DNA of 64,000 nucleotides from Sinotaia quadrata (lineage: Eukaryota > Mollusca > Gastropoda > Architaenioglossa > Viviparidae), in assembly GCA_028829895.1 (NCBI GenBank), contig CM054184.1:52411201-52475200 (forward strand), written 5' to 3'. The stretch's first letter is position 1, and the number at the start of each line of letters is the position of its first letter. Below, piece by piece: positions 45,401 to 60,400 of the stretch. The notes under the pieces are model-generated. The model ran no database searches. It had not been told where the DNA came from and was given only the letters and a program-made list of their open reading frames with translations. The translations under genes were made by a program, and so were the position numbers.

Positions 45401-48400
45401 CTCTGCAAACAATCCCTGGGCTGGCATATGACTCATCTTCTGCCAGTCTGTGTTGCCTAGCAACAAGTCTTGTGCAAAATGAAGATTCTTAAAAAGAAAC
45501 ATGGTGACTGTTATTTTAACAAGTAGTGGACTGACTAAATAATAATAATATGTGGACTAAATGGTACAATGACTAAAAAATGCTTGAACTAAAGGATATG
45601 TGCACTAAATGATACAATGACTAAAAAATGCTTGAACTAAAGGATGTGTGCACTAAATGATACATTGACTAAATAATGCTTGAACTAAAGGATGTGTGCA
45701 CTAAATGATATACTGACTAAAAAATTGCTTGTGTGGACTAAATAAATGGAGAATGAAGGACAAAATTATGGCTGAACTCAATGACTGACAGCCTCTTGAA
45801 TAGACTAAGTCCGCAAAGGATTTATATTCAGACATAAAGGCATACATTGTATACAAGAAAGATTATAATTATCAATTCTGCTGGCTCTGAAGCAATTCGC
45901 TATCATTTATTTTGATTCAATAAGAGTGACTTTTTCATCATAGATATCAGAAGCTATCATTGTACTTTGCTGTCTTCAATATAAAAATAAAAGATCACAT
46001 AGATTACTTTGAACTTTAGCAAATTCAAGTATTGAATACCTTTTAATAAGCTTTTTCTTCAAATTGTAAATTCACTTTCCTTTTTTGGGATAGTGAGATG
46101 ATGTTGATTTTTAAGACTTTACATCAACTATTTTAAAATTTTAATATTATTATACTGCAAAATTTAATACAGGAAGAGTCATATTCAGTGTACATACCCT
46201 TACTTTTTATATTATTATATTGCAAAGCTAATTACAGGAAGACCCATATTTAGTATACATACTCTAAAATCTTACTGCAATGTTTAGTACAAGAAGTCGT
46301 ATTTAGCATTACATACTCACATACTACTTTATTATTACATTGCAAAGTTTAATACAGGAAGAGTCATATTTAGCATACATACATCCACATTTCAAATTAA
46401 CTGGTTGGTTATGAGTAATGTACAGAGCATTTGTAACAGAAAATTGCAAGTGCACTTCAACATTGAAAGGGTTATCTTCTCCTACATGTTGCAAAATGGA
46501 CTATATCTCCTTTAGCCTTCAGTCACATAAATGGCTCATGACAAACTAATGCACCTTGTGTGTTCAGGCAAACTATGACCAACTAAATGTACTTATTAGA
46601 TTTAGTCACAAAACATGTATCTTGGGGATTAAGTCATGTGACTGACACATTATGATGTGCCAACTGTACTTTGTCACATAACTGAAACTTTACGAGTTTG
46701 TAGATTTCAAAAATATATGACACATTATACAGACTAACCTTATCTTGTGGATTTCAGACACACAGCTAACAAATTATGACAGACTAAACGTACCTTGTGG
46801 GGTTCAGATATGTAGTAAAGATGAGCCAGTCTATAGATGGACTTGTAGTGTGTTGGAAAACGTGATAAACACAGATGCAGTCCTAGAATGCATTTATCCA
46901 GAAGCTGTTTTTTCCATTTCTGGTATTCTTCCTCTTTTAGGGGTGTTTTACTCAGTCTGGATACCGATGAGTTATCTATCTTGGATATGCAAGACTGTAT
47001 TGGTGGTTTCTGAGACTCTGTCTTGCTAGAGTCAGAATGAGTTACTGGAATCAAAATGTCTGTCTTGCTGGAATCAGATTGGTTTTGTGGTTTTACCATC
47101 TCTATCCTGCTGGAATTAGACTGGTTTGATAATTTTGCAGTATCTATCTTGCTGGACTGGTTTGGTTTATCAGACAGATTTGATGGTTTTGCAGCATCTA
47201 CATTGCTGAATTCCAAATGAGTTGTGCATTTCACATTGTCCATTTCACTGAATATTGGTTTAATATTCTCTCTCTCACTGAATTCACACTGAGTTGTTGA
47301 TTTCATATCATCTATCTTATTGCATTCACACTGAACTGGCTGTATTGTAATACTCAACTTGCTGGTTTCACACTGGGTCGAAGATTTTGCAGAATCTAGT
47401 TTACTGGTGACACCAGAATGTGTACTTGATTTTAAAGTGTTCATGTTGTTAGTAATAATTTCTGAAGTCACACTTGCCCTTTCTCCCAAGTGTTCAGTGG
47501 CAAAAGGTTTGCAAAATTCTGTGTTGACTTCCATTTTTTCTTTGGCAATAGAGATATCTAATACATTGTCCGTTATGTCTCTTGAAATAAATTCTTTTGC
47601 AATGGAGGTAATCTCAGTTTCCACCACTGATTCTCTCTGCTGTAATGTATTCTCAAGAAAGAATGATTCTATGTTTGCTATGTTTTTTGGCAAATTCTTT
47701 TCCAGTGTATCATTGCTTAACATTTCTCTCTGCATACAGATATATGAAGTTTGTTTTTTTGTTTCTCTAGGCATTTTCCCCTGTGTAAATACATTAGATT
47801 CTTGTTTTGTTTTTAGTCTTGGCATTTCTTGCTGAGCACAGATATTAGATTCTTGTTCTGATTTTGGTCTAAGCATTTCTCGCTGAATACTGATATTAGA
47901 TTCTTGTTCTGTTATTTCTAGAGGCAACTCCACTTCCATATTTTCAACTCCATCTTCCCTTTTACTTATGCCATCACTTTCAAGAATGTTAGAGTCTTTT
48001 TCTTTCTGTTCACTCATGCCATCAGTTTGAATGTTAGAGTCTTTTTCTTTCTGTTCACTCATGCCATCAGTTTGAATGTTAAAGTCTTTTTCTTCCAATG
48101 GGTCCAAATCAATGGCATTTGCAATGCTTGTGCCCTCTTTTACCACAATTTCTGTATTTTCCAGAAATTTATTTCCATAATCTGCAGTTTCCTTATCTGT
48201 CTTTGTATTTGCTTCATTATCCATGAACATATTTGTTACCTCCCTTGAAGCTTCTTGGCCTCTTTCTGACAGCAGTCTACTGTTTTTCGTTTCATTGCTA
48301 ATTTCATTACTTATTTCATCACTAATTTCAACTACAATTGTGTTGCTCTCTTCCACTCTTGGCCCACGACTTACATGTGAAAATGAATCTGTTCTTTCCG

Positions 48401-51400
48401 ATGACATCTTATAAGCCTCACGTTCTAGTGAATGCTGCTCAGATTGAGACATTAGACTCAGTTTCAAATGATGAAAAAGCAATGGTGCGTTCTGCTCTGA
48501 CTGTCCTTTTTGTATTGCTGTTTTCTGTTCTGCCTTGTCTGATTGTAATTCTGCAAATTTTTCTAGCTGTACGCCTGAATCTTCTGCCTTATCTGATTGT
48601 AGTTCTGCAATTTTTTTTACATGTTCACCTGAACATTTTGCCTTATTTGATTGTAATTCTGCAGACTTTTCAAGCTGTCCACTAGAATGTCCTGTCTGTA
48701 TTGGCACAGCTTGTCCTGACTGCATTGCTGTAGTCTGTTCTAACTGCCCTGAGAGGAGAGTTGTACTCTGCTTTGGGAGTCCTGTCTGCATTGCTGTAGT
48801 CTGTTCTAACTGCCCTGAGAGGAGAGTTGTACTCTGCTTTGGGAGTCCTGTCTGCATTGCTGTAGTCTGTTCTAACTGCCCTGAGAGGAGAGTTGTACTC
48901 TGCTTTGGGAGTCCTGTCTGCATTGCTGTAGTATTTTCTACCAGTCTTGTTGATTTGTCTGAAGGCTGCCCCATCCCTGGTGTTATATTCTGTTCTTTAC
49001 CTCTGACTTGAACTGATGAACTTTGTTCCTGGCAGTCTGTGGGAATGAAAGTATTAATAATAATGCCTGCTGCATCCTGTGACTCGTACTCCAATTTAAT
49101 CCTTTTACTTAGTTCTTCACTAGTCTCAAGTTGTCTTTTCTTGTTTTTGCTTGATTCCTCACATGCCCAGAGTTGCTTTTTTTGAGGAAGTGTCTCTGAT
49201 GAATACATACCAGCAGACTCACATATTTCCAGTGAGTGGCCATGAGTCTTTGATGACTCATCAATCACTAATCCAGGTAAAGAATACTTGTTGGGTAATG
49301 TAGTCTCCATGGTGGAAGTGCTGATGGCAGGAGAGATTGGATCATTAGGAGCAGTTGACACAACTTCAGAATTTGAACTGTCATGGGTTTGAACGGTAAT
49401 GACTGCTTGGGAAGTGAAAACTGTGTGAATTGCTTGACTCAGGCTTTCTTCATCCTGTTCACTTGCAACGAGCGATGAAAATGAAATTTGTCTGTCTTGG
49501 TCCATACCAGTTTCCACCATAGCCAAAGCAGACAGCGATTGTTGATTTAGGACTGTTTCATGACTAAACCCTGGGAGCAGGACATTTTTCTCTTTTTCTC
49601 CTTCTTTTGACTGTGCTAACTCCTTGCTATTCTGACTGTACTTTCTCGTCATGGGGAAGTCACTCTCATCATATTCTGATATTTCCTTTCCTATCTGTAC
49701 ACCTTCAGATATTTTCAACTCAAGTGTATTAGAGGGTATGTAGGAAGGTGTTTCAGTGGCGGTAAATGTTCCTCTCATGGGTGCTTCCTCTTCTCCAATA
49801 ATATCCTGGTCATCAAGATTATTTCTTCCATCAAATTTTGGCACAAACCCACCACTGACCTAAAAACACAAAAGAGAATTGAGAAAAAGGAGTGTATAAA
49901 TGAGTGAATTGGGATTTAAACCATATAAAAGAATGCTTAAGGGAAATATCAACTGTAAAAAAGATGGAATTCAAGTCATGTAAAAGTGTGTGTGGGGAGG
50001 GAGTTAAATTGTTTAAAGGGATGTCGTAAATCATTTAAACAGGAAATGAAACATGTGTAAAGACTGCAAGAAAGCAGGATTTAAGTTGCATAAAGGGAAG
50101 ATTTAAACTGTGTAAAGGAATAACTAAACAGAAAATGAAATTTATGTGATGAGGAAACGTTAACTATGCTGTGGAAATTTAAACTGAAAAAGTGGGCATT
50201 TAAATTGTGTAAAAGTGGGCATTTAAATTGTGTAAAAGTGGGCATTTAAATTGTGTACAAGTGGGCATTTAAATTGTGTAAAAGAGGGCATTTAATTGTG
50301 TAAAAGTAGGCATTTAAATTGTGTAAAAAGGTACATAAATGGGAAATGAAATGTGTAAAGATCAAGTGTAGAAAAGAAGGAATTTAAATTCTATAAACGA
50401 TTATGTAAATCATATTGTGGCAGAATAAATTTGCTTATCCCTATTTCTAAACTTGTTATATAACTTGTTAAATGCCAAAGTGATTTGCCCTTGGGCACTG
50501 CTTGTGCTGATATTCTTAATTGTCAAAGTTGGGAAGTAAATAACTCTGGTAAGAATTTGCTAGACTTGCTGATGTAATCTAGACCAGTTTTAGGTGGATG
50601 AGTAGTTTTTACTATCCAATGGTTAAGATTTACAAGAACCAGCCAATGGGCTGCGATCAAAAGTTTCCCTGCTGTAATGAATTTTATTGTCTAATCACTC
50701 TGAATTTGGAGTGGCAAGAAGGTCATGAAAGATGACCATTAGCTTAATGGTGAATTAAATGACTGATTGAGAGAGAATGGACTTAGAAATATTTCATGAA
50801 CTTTGCTATTGATATGTTATACTTGTGTTTTACGTAGAGATGTATTATGTGAGTAGACTATTATTTCCACAAATTGTTAACAAAGAACACTTGACATTGT
50901 TTCTAGTGAATACATTCATAAAACTGATATGTTGTAGTTATAATGTATTGGGCTAATAAATACTTTTGCAGGTAAACTGTAAGTTGAGACTTAGCATTTG
51001 TACCCTGATTATATTTTACAGGGAATAATCAGCCTTTTCTTGTTTTACCCGAATCTCCCAGTTTACTGATTTATAAACTATGACTGGTAGATGCAAGAAG
51101 TATCTACCCCCATTGTGTAAGTGTAAGGAATACACTGCACTCTGTTGATGTATTGTGGCAAAGTATGCTGACTGCATCATGGAATTTCTGGTACAAGGAA
51201 GTTAGTGGAAATTACTATATAGTTGTTCTGCTTGAGGGAGCTAATATGGCGGAGCACCCAGATTAGCCTCGAGAGAATAGTGGCTTATCAGTGCAAGAGA
51301 AATGCATGAAACTGACAATTCCCTAGAGACAATAAGCTTGTGACTTTGTTATTGTGATGGGGTGTCAGGTGTAGCATTATGGGTCACCACAGGATGAAAG

Positions 51401-54400
51401 ATGAAAACAATGATGATGGAGAGGAGAAAATATCACACACTTCACTGACAGCCACAGCAAGATGTGACAACATGCAACTCCATATTTTACAGTTAATGGT
51501 TTCCAACTGTCTTGCTTTTGCTAAATTCTTTCTTACAGAATAAATCCTGGCAGCACTTTTTGTTCAATAGAAAAAACAAAATTTACTGTTCTATGAAATG
51601 CCTAAACACTGACAGTTTGAAAATAATTTACCAGAAGCAATCGGTAAGAAGTCATTTGCACTATTTAGAATGTTGCATGTAAGCACTATAACAATCAAAT
51701 AATTCACAATATAAAATTTGTAAATGATAATGACATTAATATAATTCATATACACTCTAAAATATGTACATAATAAGGGCTCTAACTCTAAAATTAAATG
51801 GTAAGGCCACTAACCTGCTTATCGAACAACAGCGGTCGAGTGTCCAGAAACTCTCCAGCAGCCTGACTGTCCATCTCAGCATGAAGCTCCATCATATTCA
51901 TCTCCGAGTTCAAATCCATCATTTGATTCTCATTCATCTGGAGAGTGTTGTCGCCTTTGCTGCTCAATCGTGCATCCTTTTCACCAATGCATTTCACTGA
52001 TATTTCTAAAATGCCAGGTGCATGACAGGTGTCAGCCTGCTTCACACTACCAACTTTATTATCTTCCCCAGACTTGGTCGGTTGATCCTCTGGTTCACTG
52101 CAGCTTTGACTCAAAAGTTCTGAAGCCGTTGTATCTATTTCTTCACTAGAATGTCCACCTTCTGTCTCGGTTGTGGTATCTTTGAATGATGTGTCTGAAA
52201 TTTCTCCACAAGAGCTTTTTTGCTTGGAGTAGTTGTGGTCTTGTGGTGTCAAGTGGTATACTGGACGCTGAAGCATGGTACTGTATGGTGTCATGCTAGT
52301 CACAGATGACTGACTGTCATCCGCTGATGACATGGATTCACGTCTGAAAATGAGATAGGTTTTAATTCATAAGGCTAAATACAGTATGCATTCTCCAACA
52401 AAGCACTGACATGCTTTTTCTTATTTGTCACAATTTAATACAATTTTATCAGGATTATAAGAAACTAAAAATGTAAACTATCTTAAACTTAAGATTGTCT
52501 TTGTGACTAATTAGGAAATGTCTAAAAGTACAGAGGATTTTAGTGAGCTTTTAATATTTGTATCAGTATAAACAGTGGGGTTCTTTTTTTTAATAAAGTT
52601 TGTTTAAAAGTAAAAAAGTGGATTTTAGTGACCATCTCAAGATTGTCTAAAAGAAAACTGGTAATTTGGAAAGTAAAGGGAATAAATCATGGAAAGAGAT
52701 ACAGGTACAAAAACTGTTTTTATGAGATGCCTAACACAAACAAATGTTTGTAATGATAAATTATGGAGTGTCTGAAAAGAACAACTTCTTTCAATCATAT
52801 TTTATATTACTGAAGAATATTTACAGGAATTTCTACAGATACTCACCTAGAAATATTCAGCATTACAGTTCTAAAAGATGTCACAATAGAGGACACTCTG
52901 CTACCAAATCCTGGCATTGAATTCAGTGGATGAGACTTAAAATACCATTTGACTGACCATACCCTGACTTAACCTATTTGTTCCAGACAACATACCCTGA
53001 TTTAACTTACCATTTGGCTGAGAATATACCATACCCCAAATTAACATACCAACAGGTTGTCACCATACCCTACTTAAACCATTTGACAAAGAAGTCATAC
53101 CCCAACTTACTTTACCATTTAGCCAAGAAATCATCATTCCCTGACTTAACCAAGAAGTCAACATTTCACTTAACTTACCATTAAACCAAGAAGTCATGAT
53201 ACTCTAACTTACCATTAAACCAAGAAGCCATGATACTCTAACTTACCATTAAACCAAGAAGTCATGATACTCTAACTTACCATTAAACCAAGAAGTCATG
53301 ATACTCTAACTTACCATTAAAACAAGAAGTCATGATACTCTAACTTACCATTTAGACAAGAACTCACCATACTCAGTGAACAGTTTACTGAGACGAGTTT
53401 ACTTTTACAATAATTATTACATGAACTTTCTTCCTTTTATCATCCATAAGCAAAATTGTCACTATTTAACGATTAAAAATTATCAAGTCGATATACTCTC
53501 TGAACTCTCTAAGACAAAAGGACACCTGTTACCATTGTGATTGGTGCAGACTAGGATAGACTACTCTTGATAATGTTATCAAATCAAGTTTTTTTAATAC
53601 TCAAGTTTAATGTAGTATTATTACAGAAAACATGTACTGACAAACTATCATTAGAGTCTGAACAGTCTGACATAATGACAAAGTACCATTACAGCCTGAA
53701 ACAGACATGTAATGACAAAGTACCATTACAGCATGAAACACACATGTAATGACAAAGTACCATTATAGCCTGAAACAGACATGTAATGACAAAGTACCAT
53801 TACAGCCTGAAACAGACATGTAATGACAAAGTACCATTACAGCCTGAAACAGACATGTAATGACAAAGTACCATTACAGCATGAACCAGTCATGTAATGA
53901 CAAAGTACCATTACAGCATGAAACAGTCCATCATAGATGTAGATAATGACAAGGTGAGGAAAGGAAAAAACTATGTAACAGTGCTCACACTTCATTTCTT
54001 TTCTCCTGCCGCAGAGCAAATGGCGATTCTGTAGCCTCTGTCACATAGCGTTCAAACAGCAACATATCTTCATATGTCTCCGGTGATGAAGTGCGTAGCA
54101 AGTGTTTCATGACAGCCACATGAAGTCGGAAATACATCTGTACATCACACAAATTACACTTTACTACACACTTTACAACATCTGTATTTACACAAACAAC
54201 AATATAATAGATAATTCACACAAAATATACTCATGCAAACAATATTCCTGCTCATTCAGAAACAATTTTCTCCTTTACCAGACACTACCACACATGACCA
54301 TGTTTTATAAGTGAATAAAGTGTCGGTCAATTACCAGTCACCATCAAATTTGTTTTATAAGTGAATAAAGTGTCGGTCAATTACCAGTCACCATCAAATT

Positions 54401-57400
54401 TGTTTTATAAGTGAATAAAGTGTCGGTCAATTACCAGTCACCATCAAATTTGTTTTATAAGTGAATAAAGTGTCGGTCAATTACCAGTCACCATCAAATT
54501 TGTTTTATAAGTGAATAAAGTGTCGGTCAATTACCAGTCACCATCAAATTTGTTTTATAAGTGAATAAAGTGTCGGTCAATTACCAGTCACCATCAAATT
54601 TGTTTTATAAGTGAATAAAGTGTCGGTCAATTATCAGTCACCATCACATTTGTTTTAAATGGAATGTTGGAGGTCAAAGAAGTTATCTACATTTAGATTT
54701 TGTAATGAAATAAAACTGGTTGAATATAACACTTATTGAGATTTTGTAATGAAATAAAACTGGTTGAATATAACACTTAGTGAGATTTTGTAATGAAATA
54801 AAACTGGTTGAATATAACACTTAGTGAGATTTTGTAATGAAATAAAACTGGTTGAATATAACACTTAGTGAGATTTTGTAATGAAATAAAACTGGTTGAA
54901 TATAACACTTATTGAGATTTTGTAATGAAATAAAACTGGTTGAATTTAACACTTATTGAGATTTTGTAATGAAATAAACTGGTTTAATATAACACTTAGT
55001 GAGATTTTGTAATTGAAAAAATAAGAATTCAAATAATAACAATTTTATAAATATTTTTTTCTAATGAAATAATAACAATCTAACAACATAATAATTACAT
55101 TTTCAAATGCAACAAAAACAACACATTATCATTAGATTTTCTAATGAAATAAAAACAAATAACACGTTATCATTAGATTTTCTAATGAAATAAAAACAAA
55201 TAACACATTATAATTAAATTATCTAATAAAATAAAAACAACAATACAAATTTGTAATGAGATTCCCTAAAAATGAAAACTAAACACGATACATTATCATT
55301 AGATGTACTTATGAGATAAAACAATAAAACAACAAAAACACACCTCTAAAGCCTCAAGAGCCAGATGTGGAGAGCTGTGTTGGTAAAAAATTTTTCTCGG
55401 ATATTTAGCTTCTTCTTCATGAAGATAAATGGCAGCCTGCAGAATTAAAAATAAATACGGAAGATTTCATTCGCAAAAGCTAACACATTATAAATGTCTG
55501 CAACATACAACTTCTCACTTACCTAAATTTTTATAAAATATTACAGATTTCAACATAATTTTTGATACATCAATTAAAATGTTACTACATATCTGAATAT
55601 ACTTTTTACATACATCAATAAACATAATGTTACAGATTTCAGCATACAGAGATGTCTTTTATGTAACATACAACAAAAATATTTTCCTTGCTTTTCTGTG
55701 GATGCATGCGTGTTCTAGATAATTTAAAAGTTTTATTTTCATTGGGATTTCCCTTGTTATGTTCAGCACACAGAAAGAAGAATGTGTGTTCGATTAAAAA
55801 TAAGAAAAACAACAATTTATTCTTAAACTGTCTCGGGGATTTTACTAAATCTAGCCAACCTTGCATATCAACTAAGCTAGTTAAAAAATTCTTAGGTCTG
55901 TTTTGCTCTTTCATGAATACAATTTACTACCACTCATAAAATAATTAGGGGAAATAGAAAAGCAATTGCATATTACAATGATTTTAATTATATATAAAAA
56001 TAATAAATGACAGTAGAGCACAATAATTAATTATAATAAAATAGATTAAAAAGTACTACACTCGGAAACATTAAGTGTCACAAATACTATAAGAAAGATA
56101 ACACACCTGCTTATAGCATTACTACACTGGGAAATATGAGTGTCACAAATACTATAAGTTAACATACCTGTCTGTAGTGTTACTATGCTGGAAACATGAG
56201 TGTCACAAATACTACAAGAAAAATGACATACCTGCTTATAATGTCATATATTGGAAACATGAGTGTCACAAATACTATAAGGTGACATACCTGTTTGTAG
56301 TGTTACTATACTGGGAAACATGAGTGTCACAAATACTATAAGAAAGATGACATACCTGTTTTGTAGTGTTACTACACTGGGAAACATGAGTGTCACAAAT
56401 ACTATAAGAAAGATGACATACCTGTTTGTAGTGTTCTAAGTACTGTCGAGGATGCACCCGCTGTTTCTCTAAGACCTTCCCCATCATGTAGTGATGCAAC
56501 CATTCCTCCTCACTGCCTTCAGCTTCACATTCACTGGCCTTCCAGTAACAGTTCCGAGCAGTTGCCAGCATCTCCACTCGCGTCTCCATGGCAATCTCTA
56601 ATAGCTCAGTACTAAGTGGAAACCAGCATTGCTAAAACAATTTAAAACATTTTTGATGTTACCATGTCAACCTCTAATATCAGTGGGCATAACTCTGAAT
56701 GATTAGGCCCCTGCAAAAATTCTAAAATCTCCCCACCCTCCTTTTTTTCCTTCTCCATATTCTCTCTCTTCCCCACAAACACACACTGAGAATCATCCTA
56801 TCTATGCCAGTACAGAGTCTTACCATATTTCTTGACATGAGCATGTATATATTTTCAAATTTCAGGTATATTTTTTTGGAAGAAGAAACAAATATTCTGC
56901 TGAAAGGCCCCATGCTCTGCGGGTACTGCAGGGGAAATAGTTACACCACTGTCTTAGTTTAATGATACATAGATGCAAGCACTGCTAAAACAAATATACA
57001 TTTTAAAACCTGAGCACTTTATTGAAACACACTTCCATCAACAAAAGAAAGGTAAGAAACTGGTAAAATGTACTGCTAATGTTGATTTTGGTAAAAAGAT
57101 AAACAGGGCTGTGGTAAAATGTACTACTGTTGATTTTGGTAAAAAGATAAACAAGGCAGTGGTAAAATGTACTACTGTTGATTTTGGTAAAAAGATAAAC
57201 AAGGCAGTGGTAAAATGTACTGCTAATGCTGATTTTGGTAGAAAGATAAACAAAGCAGTGGTGAAATGTATTACTGTGCAGTAAAAAGATTAAAAAAATG
57301 ACACACCAATGACTTATTATTAATGTATGAAAGATAAGTTAATATTGTCTATTACTCTAGACTGGTGAAGGAATGAGATGATAAAGAACAGACTGCAACA

Positions 57401-60400
57401 TCACCATCCTTACCATACGAAGCTGGCGAGAAGCATGCGAGTGTAGTTGATATGCAAGAGATCCATACTCAATCCACAGCTTTCTAACACTTTCATCTAT
57501 CTCAACAGCACGGCTAAAACAGCGAAGGGCAGCAATTGATTTCTTGTGGATTGGAGCATCTATTTTCACTTCCATCTGATAATGTATAAAAAATAACTTT
57601 GCAAGAGTATATGAGATTAATAATGTAATAATATAACGTTTTATATAAGATGTTTGAAATGTTTTTCTTCTGAACATCTAAGAATCAACATCTCTTTGGG
57701 AAAAGACCAATATAATCTGAGTAAATTAAAGTTGTAACACTTATATAAAAGAATTGTGTTATTTTTTATAACATGAAATGTAAGGGTTTTAATTATTTTT
57801 TTACATCACAAAATTAATGCTTACAAAACAGAATGGTATTAGTGTTTTTTAAGTTTAACCTTCTTCAAGTTTAAAATAGAAGGTGCATAAATACTGCAAT
57901 GTAGGTAGAACAAATGCAAATATATAACATGAGAAAAAGTACTGAAATAAAATCAGGTCTGATCTATCTGATAGATGCTTCTAATCCAGTTAAATGACTT
58001 TCGAGACAGACATTTCAACTCCAGTTAAATGACTCATGAGACAGACACTTCAACTCCAGTTAAATGACTTATGAAACAGACACTTCAACTCCAGTTAAAT
58101 GACTTATGAGACAGATACAGACACTTCAATTCCAGTTAAATACATACGAGAGAGACATTTAAACTCCAGTTAAATGATTTATAAGACAGACACTTCCACT
58201 CCAGTTAAATAACTTATAAGACAGATATTTCAACTCCATTTCAAATCAGCATGCTGATTTTAAAACTGTAAACAAAATATTAAAACAACTTCATTTTCTG
58301 TTAGTAGTACTTTTTAAAAAGTGTTTTGTTCCTACTGTATTTTTGTTTTCACAAACTTAGTACCCTGGTTTGCTTGAAAACCACATGACTAATTAACACA
58401 ACTAATTATCATGACTTACTGACTAAATAACATGACTAATTAACAGGATGAATTAACATGACTAATTTAAATGACTAATTAATTATAATGACTCATTAAC
58501 ACTAATTAACTTGGGACACAACTAATTAACATGACTAATAAACATGATCAATTAACAATACTAATTAACATGATGAATTAACACGACTAATTAACACATT
58601 TCAGTTTCATATTTTTAAAATTTATCCCTCTATCTACTAATCTAGTTACACCAGCACATTTATCAATCTATCTACTCATTCATTATGGCCAACTAATTTA
58701 TCAATCTATCTACTCATTCATTATGGTCAACTAATTTATCAATCTATCTACTCATTCATTATGGCCAACTAATTTATCAATCTATCTACTCATTCATTAT
58801 GGCCAACTAATTTATCAATCTATCTACTCATTCATTATGGTCAACTAATTTATCATTGTCTACTTGTTCGGTTATGTTCAAATCATTTATGACTCTACTC
58901 ATTTGGTTATGTATTACCCATTTATCCTTCTACTACATAGCTATGGCCAACCAAGTTATCCTTCTACCCGCTTCATGTGGTTTTGTTCCAAAACATTATC
59001 CTTTAACCCACTTCATGTGGTTTTGTCCAACAAAATATCCTTTAACCCACTTCATGTGGTTTTGTCCAACAAAATATCCTTTAACCCACTTCATGTGGTT
59101 TTGTCCATCAAAATATCCTTTAATCCACTTCATGTGGTTTTGTCCAAAACAGTATCCTTTAACTCCCTTCATGTAGGTTTGTCCAACATATTATCCTTTA
59201 ACCCACTTCATGTGATTTTGTCCAACAAATTCTCCCTTAACCCTTTACTGGGCGGAGCGTTCGAAAACGTCCGTACGTCGTATCGGGCAAAACGTCCGAA
59301 AGTGTCCATATCAACCAGTGCTCTTTTTTTCTCATATCGTTCGAGAAATCGTGAGAGTTCTGATGTCTACAGGAAGTATGACATTTGTACAACGATTTCC
59401 GCGCCATTTTGAAACGTTTTCTCCTTGCTTCGTTCATTTTTTCATAAAGTTTTCTTTGTTTTTCACGTTTGGGGTTCTTCAAAGACTCTGTGCAAAGACC
59501 GCAGGTGATTGGCTATTTTCCAGGCAATAGAAGAATAGACTGATGGAAGTTTTGCATCACAGCGCTGGGAAATATCGCAGATAGGCAGTAGGCATGTCGC
59601 AGTATAATGGCAAGAATGACCGTTAAGAGAAGAGAAGAAATGAGAAACGTAATGAGAAGAAATGAGAAACATAATGAGAAGAAATGATGAACGAAACAAG
59701 AAGTAATAAGAAGACATAAGAGTTGAGAAATAGGCCTAACAAGAAGTGTAACAGGAGAGTGAGACGGTAGCAGCGGGACAGCTATACTTTGGGCTCCAGG
59801 GAGTGAACCACGTGTCGAGACGTCAACGGTGTTTTGTGTATCTTCAAACTCCCCAGCATGAGGAGAAAGTGACAATGACTATGTGAGTAGAAAAGTACTA
59901 ATTAGGGAAGGAATCTCAGAGCACATAAAACATACATGCCAGTAAATTAACAGCAAATCAGAAAATGAGTTTTGAGTTCGATTATTTCAGAATTTAGTTC
60001 AATTTTTCTCTAAATTGAGTCCAACTGCTTGCAAAAAAGAGTTCAATTGATTGCAGAAATGAGTTTGGTACTCACAGAATTGAGTTTCTGCTCAAGCTGA
60101 CTCATTTTGGCCAAAGCCAGTCCTGCCCAGGAATCCAAACGCCAGGAGTTTAAGCAAACATCATAAGTATAAAATTTTATGGCTTTCCTGCAAAAGAAGA
60201 AATCCAATAGTGAATACTGACATTCATATACACATAATCATGAATATACACACAAAGACATACATAAACATTCACACACTTTTGTACACAAAAGCACATT
60301 CCTGGCAATGTGATTACAATGGCATATCAAGCAAGATGAAGTACTGAGGCATGTGACTTCCTATCAAGGGGTGGACAACTCTGAGCAGACATTCATCTTT

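Noticed and set aside
47359..49011. Plus-strand cysteine-rich frames opposite CABIN1
   Set aside because: Antisense shadows of the giant CABIN1 exon, whose minus-strand frame is supported by splice phase and homology.
58856..59412. Frames with repeated HFMWFCP or PLHVVLS peptides
   Set aside because: Artefact of the 39-bp minisatellite (unit divisible by three).
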